Below are positions 8,897 through 17,347 of a stretch of DNA of 55,687 bases, piece by piece. Below the pieces are notes generated by a model, which was given only the letters and a program-made list of their open reading frames with translations, was not told the DNA's origin and did not search any database. The stretch's first letter is position 1; each line of letters starts with the position of its first letter. The stretch spans positions 1-55,687 of the forward strand of contig JAGOJY010000028.1 in NCBI GenBank assembly GCA_017994815.1, read 5' to 3'. This DNA comes from Acidobacteriota bacterium (GTDB lineage Bacteria > Acidobacteriota > Polarisedimenticolia > J045). The translations under genes and the position numbers were made by a program.

Positions 8897-9436
8897 TACG
8901 GCGTCCAGCCGCAGCCGCAAGCGATGGTTGCCCTTCCGGCTGGCCGCCTACCCCCCTCGTCAGTCGTCAAAATCGAGCCGTCCCTCCGCGTCATGCACGC
9001 TGCCTGGATAGAAGTGGCCCTTGAGGCCCCTACGGCGGCCAGCCGCAGCCGCAAGCGATGGTTGCCCTTCCGGCTGGCCGCCTACCCCCCTCGTCAGTCA
9101 TCAAAATCGAGCCGTCCCTCCGCGTCATGCACGCTGCCTGGATAGAAGTGGCCCTTGAGGCCCCTACGGCGTCCAGCCGCAGCCGCAAGCGATGGTTGCC
9201 CTTCCGGCTGGCCGCCTACCCCCCTCGTCAGTCATCAAAATCGAGCCGTCCCTCCGCGTCATGCACGCTTGCTGGATAGAAGTGGCCCTTGAGGCCCCTA
9301 CGGCGTCCAGCCGCAGCCGCAAGCGATGGTTGCCCTTCCGGCTGGCCGCCTACCCCCCTCGTCAGTCGTCAAAATCGAGCCGTCCCTCCGCGTCATGCAC
9401 GCTGCCTGGATAGAAGTGGCCCTTGAGGCCCCTACG
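8897..9436. repeat. Tandem array: four 134-bp direct repeats
   Basis: Four head-to-tail copies begin at 8897, 9031, 9165 and 9299, and a last TACG begins at 9433. The anchor ATGGTTGCCC recurs at 8924, 9058, 9192 and 9326, exactly 134 bp apart. Copies differ at few sites: copy 2 has TACGGCGGCC where the others have TACGGCGTCC, copies 2 and 3 have CAGTCATC against CAGTCGTC in 1 and 4, and copy 3 has CACGCTTGCTGG for CACGCTGCCTGG. The period is not divisible by three, so no reading frame is kept from copy to copy, which argues against coding. On the minus strand each copy contains a short reading ending VHDAEGRLDFDD and stop. The array ends on the flotillin stop codon. Confidence 0.95.
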
Positions 9437-10880
9437 ATTTAGGGTTCGTGGCGGAGCGCAGCGCCGGGATCTGCTCCACGAGGCGGCGCACGTCCACGCC
9501 CGACAGCGACTCCACGATCGCCGGCAACTCGGCCATCACGCGCGCGATGTCGCCCGTGATCTTCGACGCGCCGACGCCGTCGCCGGTCGAGATCAGCGTG
9601 ATCTTGTCGGTCTTGGACAGCGGCTCCGCGATCGCCTTGGCCAGCTCCGGGAGGGCGCCGAGCAGCACCTGCAGCACGGCGGCCTGGTTGTACTCCTTGA
9701 ACGAGTCGGCCTTCTTGCGCATCGCGTCGGCCTCGGAGGCGCCCTTGAGGGCGATGATCTCCGCCTCCGACGTGCCCTGGGCCCGGATCACGTCGGCCTG
9801 CGCGACGCCTTTCAGCCGCAGCGCCTCCGACTCGCCGCGCGCCACCTGCTCGGCCCGGGCCTTCAGCGCCGCGGCCTCGGTCTCGACGCGGTAGCGCTCC
9901 GCGTCGGCCTGGCGCTTGACCGTCGCCTCGAGTTCCTTTTCGCGGCGCTGGATCTCGCGCTCCTGCACCACGACCTGCTGTTCCTTCTCGACGATCGCGA
10001 TCTGCATCTCCTCCTTCTTCAGCTCCTGCGCGCGGCGGTTGCGCTGGATGTCGTAAGCCAGATCGGCCTCGGCGCGCTTGATGTTCACCGCCGTGTCGTA
10101 CTCGGCTTTCTTGAGCTGGAAGTCGCGGTTGGCCTCGGCGATGCGGGTGTCGGCCTCGAACTTGGCGACCTCGCCCGCCTGGCGCGCCTGCGCCGACTTG
10201 ATCGCCGAGTCGCGGTCGGCCTCCGCCTGCGCGATCACCGCATCGCGCTTGACCTCGGCCGTGCGCGGCTTGCCGAGGGCGTCGAGGTAGCCGTGGCTGT
10301 CGCGGATGTCCTTCAGCGTGAACGAGACGATCTCGAGGCCCATGTTGGCCATGTCGGAGACGGCGACTTCCTGCACCGACCCGGCGAACTGGTCGCGGTT
10401 GCGGTAGATCTCCTCGACGGAGAGGGTGCCGATGATCGCCCGCAGGTGTCCCTCGATCGTCTGCAGCGCGACCTGCTTGATCTCGTCCACCGACTTGCCG
10501 AGGAACTGCTCGGCCGCGGTGCGGATCGAGGCCTCATCGCCCTTGATCTTCACCTGTGTTACCCCATCGACCACGATCGGCACGCCGGGACGCGTGTAGA
10601 CCTCGGGGGTGGTGATGTCGAGGGTCATCACCTCGAGCGAGAGGGCGTCCACGCGCTCGAGCAGCGGGAAGATGAACGCGCCGCCGCCCTTGCGAATCCG
10701 GAAGCCGGTCACGTCCATGGCGCCATCGCGGGCCTTCATCCGGTGCTTGCGGCCCGAAATGATCATCACCTGGTTCGGGCCGACCTTCTTGTAGCGCTTG
10801 GCGACGGCCAGCACCAGGATGAAGAAGACGATGACGACGACGACGGGAACGATCACCGTTGCGAGCGGACCGAGAACCAT
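9432..10880 (-). CDS. Flotillin family protein (SPFH/band 7)
   Basis: A 482-aa membrane-scaffold protein of the flotillin (FloT/YuaG) type. One N-terminal TM helix (about 5-30) is followed by the SPFH/PHB domain (about 35-210; FIFPLLERVDALSLEVMTL and YTRPGVPIVVDGVTQVKI are typical). The long flotillin coiled-coil of Glu/Ala/Arg repeats (about 215-390) comes next, then a C-terminal oligomerisation region with EAIA-like and DKITLI motifs. ATG 10880 follows GGAGG. It is the last gene of a three-gene operon, 16 bp after the NfeD-like gene; flotillins and NfeD proteins are well-known partners. Its TAG stop (9432-9434) lies at the edge of the 134-bp repeat array. Confidence 0.93.
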   Translation of the reverse strand: MVLGPLATVIVPVVVVIVFFILVLAVAKRYKKVGPNQVMIISGRKHRMKARDGAMDVTGFRIRKGGGAFIFPLLERVDALSLEVMTLDITTPEVYTRPGVPIVVDGVTQVKIKGDEASIRTAAEQFLGKSVDEIKQVALQTIEGHLRAIIGTLSVEEIYRNRDQFAGSVQEVAVSDMANMGLEIVSFTLKDIRDSHGYLDALGKPRTAEVKRDAVIAQAEADRDSAIKSAQARQAGEVAKFEADTRIAEANRDFQLKKAEYDTAVNIKRAEADLAYDIQRNRRAQELKKEEMQIAIVEKEQQVVVQEREIQRREKELEATVKRQADAERYRVETEAAALKARAEQVARGESEALRLKGVAQADVIRAQGTSEAEIIALKGASEADAMRKKADSFKEYNQAAVLQVLLGALPELAKAIAEPLSKTDKITLISTGDGVGASKITGDIARVMAELPAIVESLSGVDVRRLVEQIPALRSATNPKS

Positions 10881-10896
10881 GTTGCCTCCTGACCCG

Positions 10897-11439
10897 TCAG
10901 GTCCGGGCGCGGACGTAGACCGTCGGGCCGACGACCTTCTCGATGACCACCAGCCGGCCGCGCGGGATGTCGCTGCCGTCGAGCGTGCGCGCGGACGCGT
11001 GCTCGCGTTGGCCCTTGATGACGAACGCGATCTCGCCCGTCCCGCCGCCGACGATCGGCGTGATGATTTCGGCCTCGCGCCCGACGACCTCGTCCGCCGC
11101 GAACTCGCTGCCGGCCTGCGTCTGGCGGAAGATGATCGTGAGCACGCCGTAGGCCAGGGCTGCGAGGCAGATCCCGCTGGCGGTGGCCAGGCCGAGGCTC
11201 GGCACGCGGCGCCAGGCCAGCACGTAGTGCCCGATCGTCCCGCCGGCGCCGAAACCGGTGATGAACGTGGCGATCGTGGTCCCCGACACCGGGTGCGGCG
11301 AGTCGGTCTCGACGTGGCCGCCGGCGTCGACGTGGATGTCGCCGTCGCCGAGGTCGGCGACCCAGCCCAAGGCCCCCGAGATGATGGCGTACGTGACGCC
11401 GACCACCAGCAGGAAGATGTAGATCAACCCGATGCTCAC
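10897..11439 (-). CDS. NfeD/YuaF-like membrane protein
   Basis: A 180-aa membrane protein. Three hydrophobic segments are visible: the extreme N-terminus (IYIFLLVVGVTYAIISGAL), a middle Gly-rich one (IATFITGFGAGGTIGHYVL) and one at about 90-110. A small C-terminal beta-rich domain (VVGREAEIITPIVGGGTGEI ... PRGRLVVIEKVVGPTVYV) fits the OB-fold of NfeD-like proteins that partner with SPFH proteins. It starts with GTG at 11439, in a GTGA overlap with the stop of the carbonic-anhydrase-like gene, so the two are translationally coupled. It should help organise the flotillin membrane domains. NfeD membership rests on layout and neighbour. Confidence 0.78.
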   Translation of the reverse strand: MSIGLIYIFLLVVGVTYAIISGALGWVADLGDGDIHVDAGGHVETDSPHPVSGTTIATFITGFGAGGTIGHYVLAWRRVPSLGLATASGICLAALAYGVLTIIFRQTQAGSEFAADEVVGREAEIITPIVGGGTGEIAFVIKGQREHASARTLDGSDIPRGRLVVIEKVVGPTVYVRART

Positions 11440-12383
11440 TTCGACCCCCCGGTGAGCCAGTCCAGCACCCGGCTGCCCGCCCCCGGCGACACCAGCCGCC
11501 GCGCCGCCTCGAAGTCGCGGCGCATCCCCTCCAGCTCGTGGGCGACCTCGCGCGAGGAGCCCGCCGCCTCGCGCGCGAACTCCTCGACGATCCGGTAGCG
11601 GACCAGGGGGTTGCGCTGCTGCGCGAGCTCGGCGCGCATCCGGCGCACGTCGTCGCGCCAGTGCGCGTTGGACTCCAGGACGTGCAGCAGCCGGCGCATC
11701 GACGCGGCCAGCCGCTCGAACTCGGCCGGCGGACGTGCGCCCGGCGCGGCGCCGGGCGGCGCCGGGGCCTCCTCGGCCTGGGCCGGCGCCCCGTGAGCCG
11801 GGATCGGCACCGAGTGTTCCGGCTCGGCCGGCGGCGCCTCGTCCGGCACCGGCTGGCCCGGCTGGACCACCACCTCCAGCGCGCCGGTGCTGTCGTCGAG
11901 CACCGCCCCGGCGACGACGAGGTCCCGGGGGAAGAACGCCGCGGTGCGGATCGTCTCCACCGAGCGCGCCACGCCGGCGCGCGGGCTGGCGATCGCGCCC
12001 GCCCACTCGCGCAGGTCGTCCGCGCCGAACGCCTCGCGCGGCACGCCGCGGGCGCGGAACGTCTGGACGAATTCCGCGGTGTCGAAGCGGGCCATGCGGC
12101 ACGAGCTGTGGCCGACGACCAGCACCTCGCGCACGCCGAACATGAAGACCGCCATCGCCAGCGAGCGGATGACACCGCCGCTCGGCTGCACCAGGGCGCC
12201 CGCGGTGCGCAGCAGGAACGCCTCGCCCTGCGCGAGGCCGAGCGCTCCCCGCAGCAGTTCGTCCAGCCGCGGGTCGTAGCAGGAGACGACGGCCAGGGGC
12301 AGTTTCTCGGACGCCGGCAGGGGGGACGCCGCCCGGCCGCGGGCGAACGCCCGGTTCCGCTCGAGCACGTCGTTGATGGACAT
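11436..12383 (-). CDS. Beta-carbonic anhydrase-like protein with C-terminal extension
   Basis: A 315-aa protein whose first 170 residues match the beta-carbonic anhydrase fold (CO2 + H2O to bicarbonate). The zinc-site motifs are intact: Cys35-Tyr-Asp37-Pro-Arg39 (CxDxR) and His92-Ser-Ser-Cys95 (HxxC). After a Pro/Ala/Glu-rich linker (about 185-235) there is an extra helical, charged domain of about 80 residues that I do not recognise. It is the first gene of the operon with the NfeD-like and flotillin genes. The extension and this neighbourhood are unusual; it may be a membrane-domain-associated carbonic anhydrase or a regulatory homologue. Catalytic residues look complete, but activity is not proven. 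Confidence 0.82.
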   Translation of the reverse strand: MSINDVLERNRAFARGRAASPLPASEKLPLAVVSCYDPRLDELLRGALGLAQGEAFLLRTAGALVQPSGGVIRSLAMAVFMFGVREVLVVGHSSCRMARFDTAEFVQTFRARGVPREAFGADDLREWAGAIASPRAGVARSVETIRTAAFFPRDLVVAGAVLDDSTGALEVVVQPGQPVPDEAPPAEPEHSVPIPAHGAPAQAEEAPAPPGAAPGARPPAEFERLAASMRRLLHVLESNAHWRDDVRRMRAELAQQRNPLVRYRIVEEFAREAAGSSREVAHELEGMRRDFEAARRLVSPGAGSRVLDWLTGGSK

Positions 12384-12431
12384 CCCGACCCCCGATCCGC
12401 CCCGGAACCTACCACGGCGCGCTCAACGGGG

Positions 12432-12716
12432 TCAACGCGGCGGACCCTGCAACTCCCGCCCGCGCAAAACGCCGGCCAGCGCGGCCGCGCCCCACGCCAG
12501 CGCGCCGACGGCCCAGCGTCCGGCGGCCAGGATTCCCACCGCGACGGCGCCCACCGCGACCACGCCGACGGCGATGCCCCCGATGGCGATCCCGCCGACC
12601 GCGATCCCGCCGATCGCGACCGGACCGACCGCCACGAGACCGATCGCCACCGGTCCGCGGGCGACGATCCCGACCCGGATCCGCCCGCCGCGTCCTCGCG
12701 CTGCACTCGGGAACAT
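12432..12716 (-). CDS. Small protein built of tandem A[VI]G pentapeptides
   Basis: A 94-aa reading frame on the minus strand from ATG 12716. After a basic N-terminus (RGRGGRIRVG), nearly the whole protein is a five-residue repeat of the form x[VI]A[VI]G: PVAIG, LVAVG, PVAIG, GIAVG, GIAIG, GIAVG, VVAVG, AVAVG, then degenerate ILAAG and RWAVG. This regular spacing resembles short beta-solenoid or pentapeptide-like repeats, or a very hydrophobic membrane insert. No family is assigned. It is divergent from tssK, with 34 bp between the two start codons. The plus-strand reading of the same DNA is a Pro/Thr/Ala-rich low-complexity string and I consider it the shadow. Confidence 0.55.
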   Translation of the reverse strand: MFPSAARGRGGRIRVGIVARGPVAIGLVAVGPVAIGGIAVGGIAIGGIAVGVVAVGAVAVGILAAGRWAVGALAWGAAALAGVLRGRELQGPPR

Positions 12717-12750
12717 GGAGGTGACAGAATACTCGCCTGCGGAGGGCGGG

Positions 12751-14073
12751 ATGGACCTCTTGAAACCCGTTCGGTGGCGCGAGGGGATGTTCCTGCGCCC
12801 CCAGCACTTCCAGCAACAGGACCTGTACCACGAATCGCGCGAAACCTGGACCCGCGCGCTGGCCGACCCGTCGTGGTGGGGAATCCAGTCGCTCGAGATC
12901 GAGGAAAGCCAGCTCGACAATTTCACGATCGCGGCGCGGTCGCTGCGCGCGGTCTTCCCCGGCGGGGCGCTGGTGGACGTGCCGGCCAACACCCGGCTGG
13001 CCAGCCGCGAGTTCGGTGCCGCGTTCAAGGACACGGGACGCCCGCTCGACGTGTTCGTCGGCGTGCGGCGCCGCGAGGAGCGGATCTCCCAGTCCGAGTC
13101 GGAAACGCAGGACGCCCGCTTCACCGCCGTGGACGAGGAGGCCTTCGACATCGAGACCGGCCGCGACCCGGTTTCGATCGAGACGCTGCGCTACAACGCG
13201 CGGTTCTTCCTCGGCGACGAGCCGACGCACGGGTTCGAGACCCTGCCGGTGGCACGGCTCAACCGCACCGGCAACCCCTCGCGCCCGGTCGAACTCGACA
13301 AGCGGTTCGCCCCGCCGTGCCTGGTCCTCTCCGGCTCGCCGGTCCTGCTGCAGGCGACGCGCAGCGTCGTCGACCGGCTGGTGCTGGCGATGCGCGAGAT
13401 GCGGGAGAAGGGGATCGGGACCGACCCGCTGCGGCCGATCGTGCTCCAGGCGGTCGGCGCGGCGATCCCGGTCCTGCGCGACATGGCCGAGGAAGGGCTG
13501 GTTCCGCCGCGGCTGGTGCACCGCGAGCTGTCGCGGCTGGCCGGCGCGCTGCTGCTGCGGAAGGAAACGACGCGCACCGAGGACGACATCCCGCCCTACG
13601 ACCACGCCGCCCCGGCCCCGGCCTTCGAGCGGCTGGCCTCGCTGATCTACGAGCTGGTCGAGTGGGAAATCGTGGAGCAGTTCGCGATCGTGGAGATGAA
13701 GCGCAGCGGCGACCTGTTCACGACCGACCTCGTCCCCGAGCACCGCCGCCCGGGCCAGCGCCTGTTCCTCGAAGTCCTGGCCAACGAGTCGGCCCCCCGG
13801 CTGCGAAACCTCCTGATGACGGCGAAGATCAGCAGCGCGGCGCGGATCGAGTTCCTCAAGGGCTACGTCCTGCCGGGGGTCGCGAGCGAGCCGCAGCCCG
13901 GCCCGCCGCCGGAGCTGCCGTCCCGGCCGCCGGCGGCGTACTTTCGGCTGAAGATCGACGAGGGCGAGGAGTACGCGCGCAACGTGGTGAGCGCGGGCGA
14001 CCTGGCGGCGTGGATCCTCAACGCGCCGGCGGACGTGCGGATGAACCTCGTCGTGATCTTCCCGAAGCGCTAG
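12751..14073 (+). CDS. tssK: T6SS baseplate subunit TssK
   Basis: A 440-aa trimeric baseplate protein that connects the T6SS baseplate to the membrane complex. The N-terminal signature (PVRWREGMFLRPQHFQQQD) is diagnostic of TssK, and length matches the family. The shoulder domain follows, then a helical middle (about 200-310) and a C-terminal head domain ending VRMNLVVIFPKR. I chose ATG 12751 because GGAGG sits 5 nt upstream; an in-frame ATG at 12715 adds 12 residues and overlaps the divergent pentapeptide gene. It is separated from tssA by 169 bp that hold a promoter candidate, so it may be its own transcription unit. Confidence 0.94.
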   Translation: MDLLKPVRWREGMFLRPQHFQQQDLYHESRETWTRALADPSWWGIQSLEIEESQLDNFTIAARSLRAVFPGGALVDVPANTRLASREFGAAFKDTGRPLDVFVGVRRREERISQSESETQDARFTAVDEEAFDIETGRDPVSIETLRYNARFFLGDEPTHGFETLPVARLNRTGNPSRPVELDKRFAPPCLVLSGSPVLLQATRSVVDRLVLAMREMREKGIGTDPLRPIVLQAVGAAIPVLRDMAEEGLVPPRLVHRELSRLAGALLLRKETTRTEDDIPPYDHAAPAPAFERLASLIYELVEWEIVEQFAIVEMKRSGDLFTTDLVPEHRRPGQRLFLEVLANESAPRLRNLLMTAKISSAARIEFLKGYVLPGVASEPQPGPPPELPSRPPAAYFRLKIDEGEEYARNVVSAGDLAAWILNAPADVRMNLVVIFPKR

Positions 14074-14145
14074 TCTGCCGGCGGGGCGGCGACGCGACGC
14101 AGCGGAGAACTGCCTCGTAAACCCTTTGAAATCAGCGCGGGGTCC

Positions 14146-14175
14146 TTGACTTTCGTTGTCGGCGCGCTGTTAAAT
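14146..14175 (+). promoter_or_regulatory. Candidate sigma-70-type promoter for the tssA operon
   Basis: TTGACT (14146-14151) and TTAAAT (14170-14175) are separated by 18 bp, in a locally AT-richer gap between tssK and tssA. The hexamers match the TTGACA/TATAAT consensus at five and four of six positions. The GTG of tssA is 68 bp downstream of the -10. This is a sequence match only. Confidence 0.45.
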
Positions 14176-14242
14176 CGCGCTGCCAAAGGCTGAGGCATCG
14201 AGGTGTCGTGATCGACGGTTTGCCGCTCAGGAAGGGGCGCTC

Positions 14243-15244
14243 GTGAGCGTTCTCGACCTCGAACAGTTCCTCTCTCCGGTCGCGGACGACGACCCGGCGG
14301 GCAAGAATCTCGAGTACGAACCCGACTGGGCGCAGATGGAGCTCGCCGCGGCGGGCAAGCCGGAGCGCCAGATCGGCGAGCGCGTCGATCCCGCCGAACC
14401 GCCCGATTGGCGCGAGGTCAAGCGGCGCGGGCTGCAATTGCTCGAGCGCACCCGCGACGTGCGCGTCGGAGTCCTGCTGGCGCAGGCGATGGCCAGCACC
14501 GACGGCCTCGAGGGCCTCGCGTCGGGCCTGGAACTCGTCCACGGCTTCCTCGAGCGCTTCTGGGACACGGTGCACCCGCGGCTCGACCCGCCGGACGACG
14601 ACCCGGTCATGCGCGTGAACGCGCTGCAGGCGCTGGCGGCGTTCGATCCCACGCTGCGCGCCGTGCGCGACGCCCGGCTGGTCCAGTCCCGCATCGGCGC
14701 GTTCAGCTACCGCGACGTGCTGGTCGCGCGCGGCAGGCTCGCCGCCCCTCCCGAGACCGAGCCGCCGGGCGCCGAGGTGCTGGACGCGGCGTTCCGCGAT
14801 GCACCGGCCGGGGAACTGCAAGCCTGCGCCTCGTTCGCCGACCGCGCCGCCGAGGCCGCGCGCGCGATCGAGGAACTCGTGGCGGGCAAGGTCGGGGCGG
14901 CCCGCGCGCCGGACCTCGGGCCTTTGCGCGCGATGCTGGACGGGATCCGGCAGTGCCTCGCGGAGCCGATGGCACGCCATGCGGAGGCCGGCGTGAGCGA
15001 CAGCGGTGCCGCGGGCCCCGGGCCCGCCCTGGCCGTCCCGGGCGAGGTCGCCAGCCGGCAGGACGCCGTGCGGCTTCTGGACCGGGTCTGCGAGTACTTC
15101 GAGCGCTGCGAACCTTCCAGCCCGGTGCCGCTGCTGCTGCGGCGGGCCCAGCGGCTGGTCAACAAGAACTTCATGGACATCGTCCGCGATCTCGCGCCCG
15201 ACGGCCTGTCGCAGGTCGAGCGGATCCGCGGCGAGGAGGAGTAG
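14243..15244 (+). CDS. tssA: T6SS assembly/cap protein TssA
   Basis: A 333-aa protein with the ImpA N-terminal domain (about 8-120; PAGKNLEYEPDW and the LELVHGFLERFWDTVHPRLDP segment). TssA proteins guide baseplate docking and tube-sheath polymerisation. The short C-terminal domain (about 265-333) has the family ending RRAQRLVNKNFMDIVRDL then SQVERIRG, as in the short TssA class. The GTG start at 14243 is preceded by AGGAAGGGG. It opens the run tssA-tssB-tssC-hcp-tagJ-tssE-tssF-tssG-tssH, all on the plus strand with short gaps or overlaps. Confidence 0.92.
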   Translation: MSVLDLEQFLSPVADDDPAGKNLEYEPDWAQMELAAAGKPERQIGERVDPAEPPDWREVKRRGLQLLERTRDVRVGVLLAQAMASTDGLEGLASGLELVHGFLERFWDTVHPRLDPPDDDPVMRVNALQALAAFDPTLRAVRDARLVQSRIGAFSYRDVLVARGRLAAPPETEPPGAEVLDAAFRDAPAGELQACASFADRAAEAARAIEELVAGKVGAARAPDLGPLRAMLDGIRQCLAEPMARHAEAGVSDSGAAGPGPALAVPGEVASRQDAVRLLDRVCEYFERCEPSSPVPLLLRRAQRLVNKNFMDIVRDLAPDGLSQVERIRGEEE

Positions 15245-15289
15245 CAGTTCACCGTTGGGCGGCGCCGAGGCCGCAGGAGGAGGAGTCCC

Positions 15290-15799
15290 TTGGCGAGAGA
15301 CAGCAGTCAGAAGTTCATCCAGCGCAATCGTGCGCCGAGGGTCCAGATCGAGTACGACGTGGAACTCTACGGCGCGCAGCGCAAGGTGCAGCTCCCGTTC
15401 GTGATGGGCGTGATGGCGGACCTCTCGGGCAAGCCCGCGGAGCCGCTGGCACCGATCGGCGAGCGGAAGTTCCTCGAGATCGACGCGCAGAACTTCGACG
15501 ACCGGCTCAAGGCGATGAAGCCGCGGGTCGCGTTCCAGGTCCCGAACACGCTCACGCCCGATGGCGGGAACCTGAGCGTGGACATCACGTTCGAGAGCCT
15601 GGAGGACTTCTCGCCGGCGGCCGTGGCGCGCAAAGTCGAGGCGCTGAACAAGCTGCTCGAGGCGCGCACCCAGCTCAAGAACCTGTTGAGCTACATGGAC
15701 GGCAAGGATCAGGCGCAGGACCTGATCGCGAAGTTGCTCTCCGATCCCACGCTGCTCCAGGTCCTCGCGTCGGCCCCGAAGCCCGAGGCCAAGGAGTGA
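15290..15799 (+). CDS. tssB: T6SS contractile sheath small subunit TssB
   Basis: A 169-aa small sheath protein that forms the contractile T6SS sheath with TssC in the cytoplasm. Typical features are RAPRVQIEYDVE near the N-terminus, PFVMGVMADLSGKP, a FDDRLKAMKPRVAFQVPNTL segment and the DITFESLEDFSPAAVARKVE motif. The frame begins with TTG at 15290, directly after a strong purine run (AGGAGGAGGAG), and no ATG is available upstream. tssC follows after 4 bp, so the two are coupled. Confidence 0.94.
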   Translation: MARDSSQKFIQRNRAPRVQIEYDVELYGAQRKVQLPFVMGVMADLSGKPAEPLAPIGERKFLEIDAQNFDDRLKAMKPRVAFQVPNTLTPDGGNLSVDITFESLEDFSPAAVARKVEALNKLLEARTQLKNLLSYMDGKDQAQDLIAKLLSDPTLLQVLASAPKPEAKE

Positions 15800-15803
15800 C
15801 ACC

Positions 15804-17303
15804 ATGCCAGATCCCGTGACCGGACCGGAGCAATCCCAACCGCAGCCCCAGGCGGCGGAGCGCACGGAATTCGAGCGCCTGCTCGACCGCACGTTCAAGC
15901 CCAAGACGGACGCCGCCAAGGAGGCGATCAACAACGCGGTGACCGAGTTGGCGCGCCAGGCGCTGGCCGGGACGGCCCTCGTCTCCGACGACGCCGTCAA
16001 GACCATCGCGCAGATGATCGCCGCCCTCGACGAGAAGCTGACCACGCAGGTCAACGCGATCCTGCACCACGAGGAGTTCCAGAAGCTGGAGGCCGGGTGG
16101 CGCGGGCTGCACCTCCTGGTCAGCCGCACCGAGACCGACGAGATGCTGAAGATCCGCGTCTTCAACATCTCGAAGCAGGAGCTGGGCCGCACGCTGAAGC
16201 GCTACAAGGGCGTCGCCTGGGACCAGAGCCCGTTCTTCAAGAAGATTTACGAGGAGGAATACGGGCAGCTCGGCGGCGAGCCGTTCGGCTGCCTCGTCGG
16301 CGACTACTACTTCGACCACACGCCGCCCGACGTGGAGCTCCTGGGCGAGATGCAGAAGATCGCCTCGGCCGCGCACGCGCCGTTCATCGCCGGCGCGGCC
16401 CCGGCGGCGATGCAGATGGACTCGTGGCAGGAGCTGAGCAACCCGGTCGACATCAACAAGATCTTCACCACGCCGGAGTACGCCTCGTGGCGCTCGCTGC
16501 GCGAGTCGGAGGACGCGCGCTACATCGGTCTCGCCATGCCGCGCTTCCTCGCCCGGCAGCCGTACGGCGCCAAGACCAACCCGGTGGACGAGTTCGATTT
16601 CGAGGAGGACACCGAGGGCGCGCGGCACGACAAGTTCGTCTGGTCCAACGCCGCTTATGCCATGGCCGCCAACGTCACCCGCTCGTTCAAGATGTGGGGC
16701 TGGTGCTCGCGGATCCGGGGCGTCGAGTCGGGCGGCGAGCTGGGACAGCTCCCGTGCCACACCTTCCCGACCGACGACGGCGGGGTGGAGATGAAGTGCC
16801 CGACCGAGATCGCGATCAGCGACCGCCGCGAGGCCGAGCTGGCGCGGGCCGGGTTCATGCCGCTGATCCACCGCAAGAACTCCGACTCGGCCTACTTCAT
16901 CGGCGCGCAGTCGTTGCAGAAGCCGATCGAGTACGACGACGCCGATGCGACGGCCAACGCGAACCTCGCGGCGCGCCTGCCGTACCTGTTCGCCTGCTGC
17001 CGATTCGCGCACTACCTGAAGTGCCTCGTGCGGGACAAGGTCGGGGGTTTCGCCTCGCGCGACTCGATGCAGACCTGGCTCCAGAACTGGATCCTGCAGT
17101 ACGTGGACGGCGACCCCGAGCACTCGAGTGAGGAGGTCAAGTGCCGCCGGCCGCTCGCGGCGGCGGAGGTCGTGGTGGAGGACGTCGAGGGCAACCCCGG
17201 CTACTACACGTCGAAGTTCTACCTGCGGCCGCACTACCAGCTGGAAGGACTGACCGTGTCGCTGCGGCTGGTGAGCAAGCTGCCCTCGCAGAAGAGTGCC
17301 TGA
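15804..17303 (+). CDS. tssC: T6SS contractile sheath large subunit TssC
   Basis: A 499-aa large sheath subunit. The N-terminal helix region binds TssB (EFERLLDRTFKP). The conserved core contains LHHEEFQKLEAGWRGLHLLV, PRFLARQPYGAKTNPVDEF, FVWSNAAYAMAANVTRSF and GFMPLIHRKNSDSAYFIGAQ. The C-terminal domain ends with the beta-strand handshake region (LRPHYQLEGLTVSLRLVSKL). Length is normal for the family. It is the full-length counterpart of the truncated TssB-TssC-like protein encoded at 28283-29695 in this window. Confidence 0.95.
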   Translation: MPDPVTGPEQSQPQPQAAERTEFERLLDRTFKPKTDAAKEAINNAVTELARQALAGTALVSDDAVKTIAQMIAALDEKLTTQVNAILHHEEFQKLEAGWRGLHLLVSRTETDEMLKIRVFNISKQELGRTLKRYKGVAWDQSPFFKKIYEEEYGQLGGEPFGCLVGDYYFDHTPPDVELLGEMQKIASAAHAPFIAGAAPAAMQMDSWQELSNPVDINKIFTTPEYASWRSLRESEDARYIGLAMPRFLARQPYGAKTNPVDEFDFEEDTEGARHDKFVWSNAAYAMAANVTRSFKMWGWCSRIRGVESGGELGQLPCHTFPTDDGGVEMKCPTEIAISDRREAELARAGFMPLIHRKNSDSAYFIGAQSLQKPIEYDDADATANANLAARLPYLFACCRFAHYLKCLVRDKVGGFASRDSMQTWLQNWILQYVDGDPEHSSEEVKCRRPLAAAEVVVEDVEGNPGYYTSKFYLRPHYQLEGLTVSLRLVSKLPSQKSA

Positions 17304-17347
17304 GGTCGTGAGCCGTCGGCGGGCCGCCGGCCCGCGGGAGGACCAGC

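Noticed and set aside
8846..9413. Short plus-strand proteins inside the 134-bp repeats (MVALPAGRLPP...)
   Set aside because: The period is not a multiple of three, so the frames rotate from copy to copy. No start signals and no independent sign of coding.
8897..9436. CRISPR array
   Set aside because: The whole 134-bp unit repeats with no unique spacers, and no cas gene is present.
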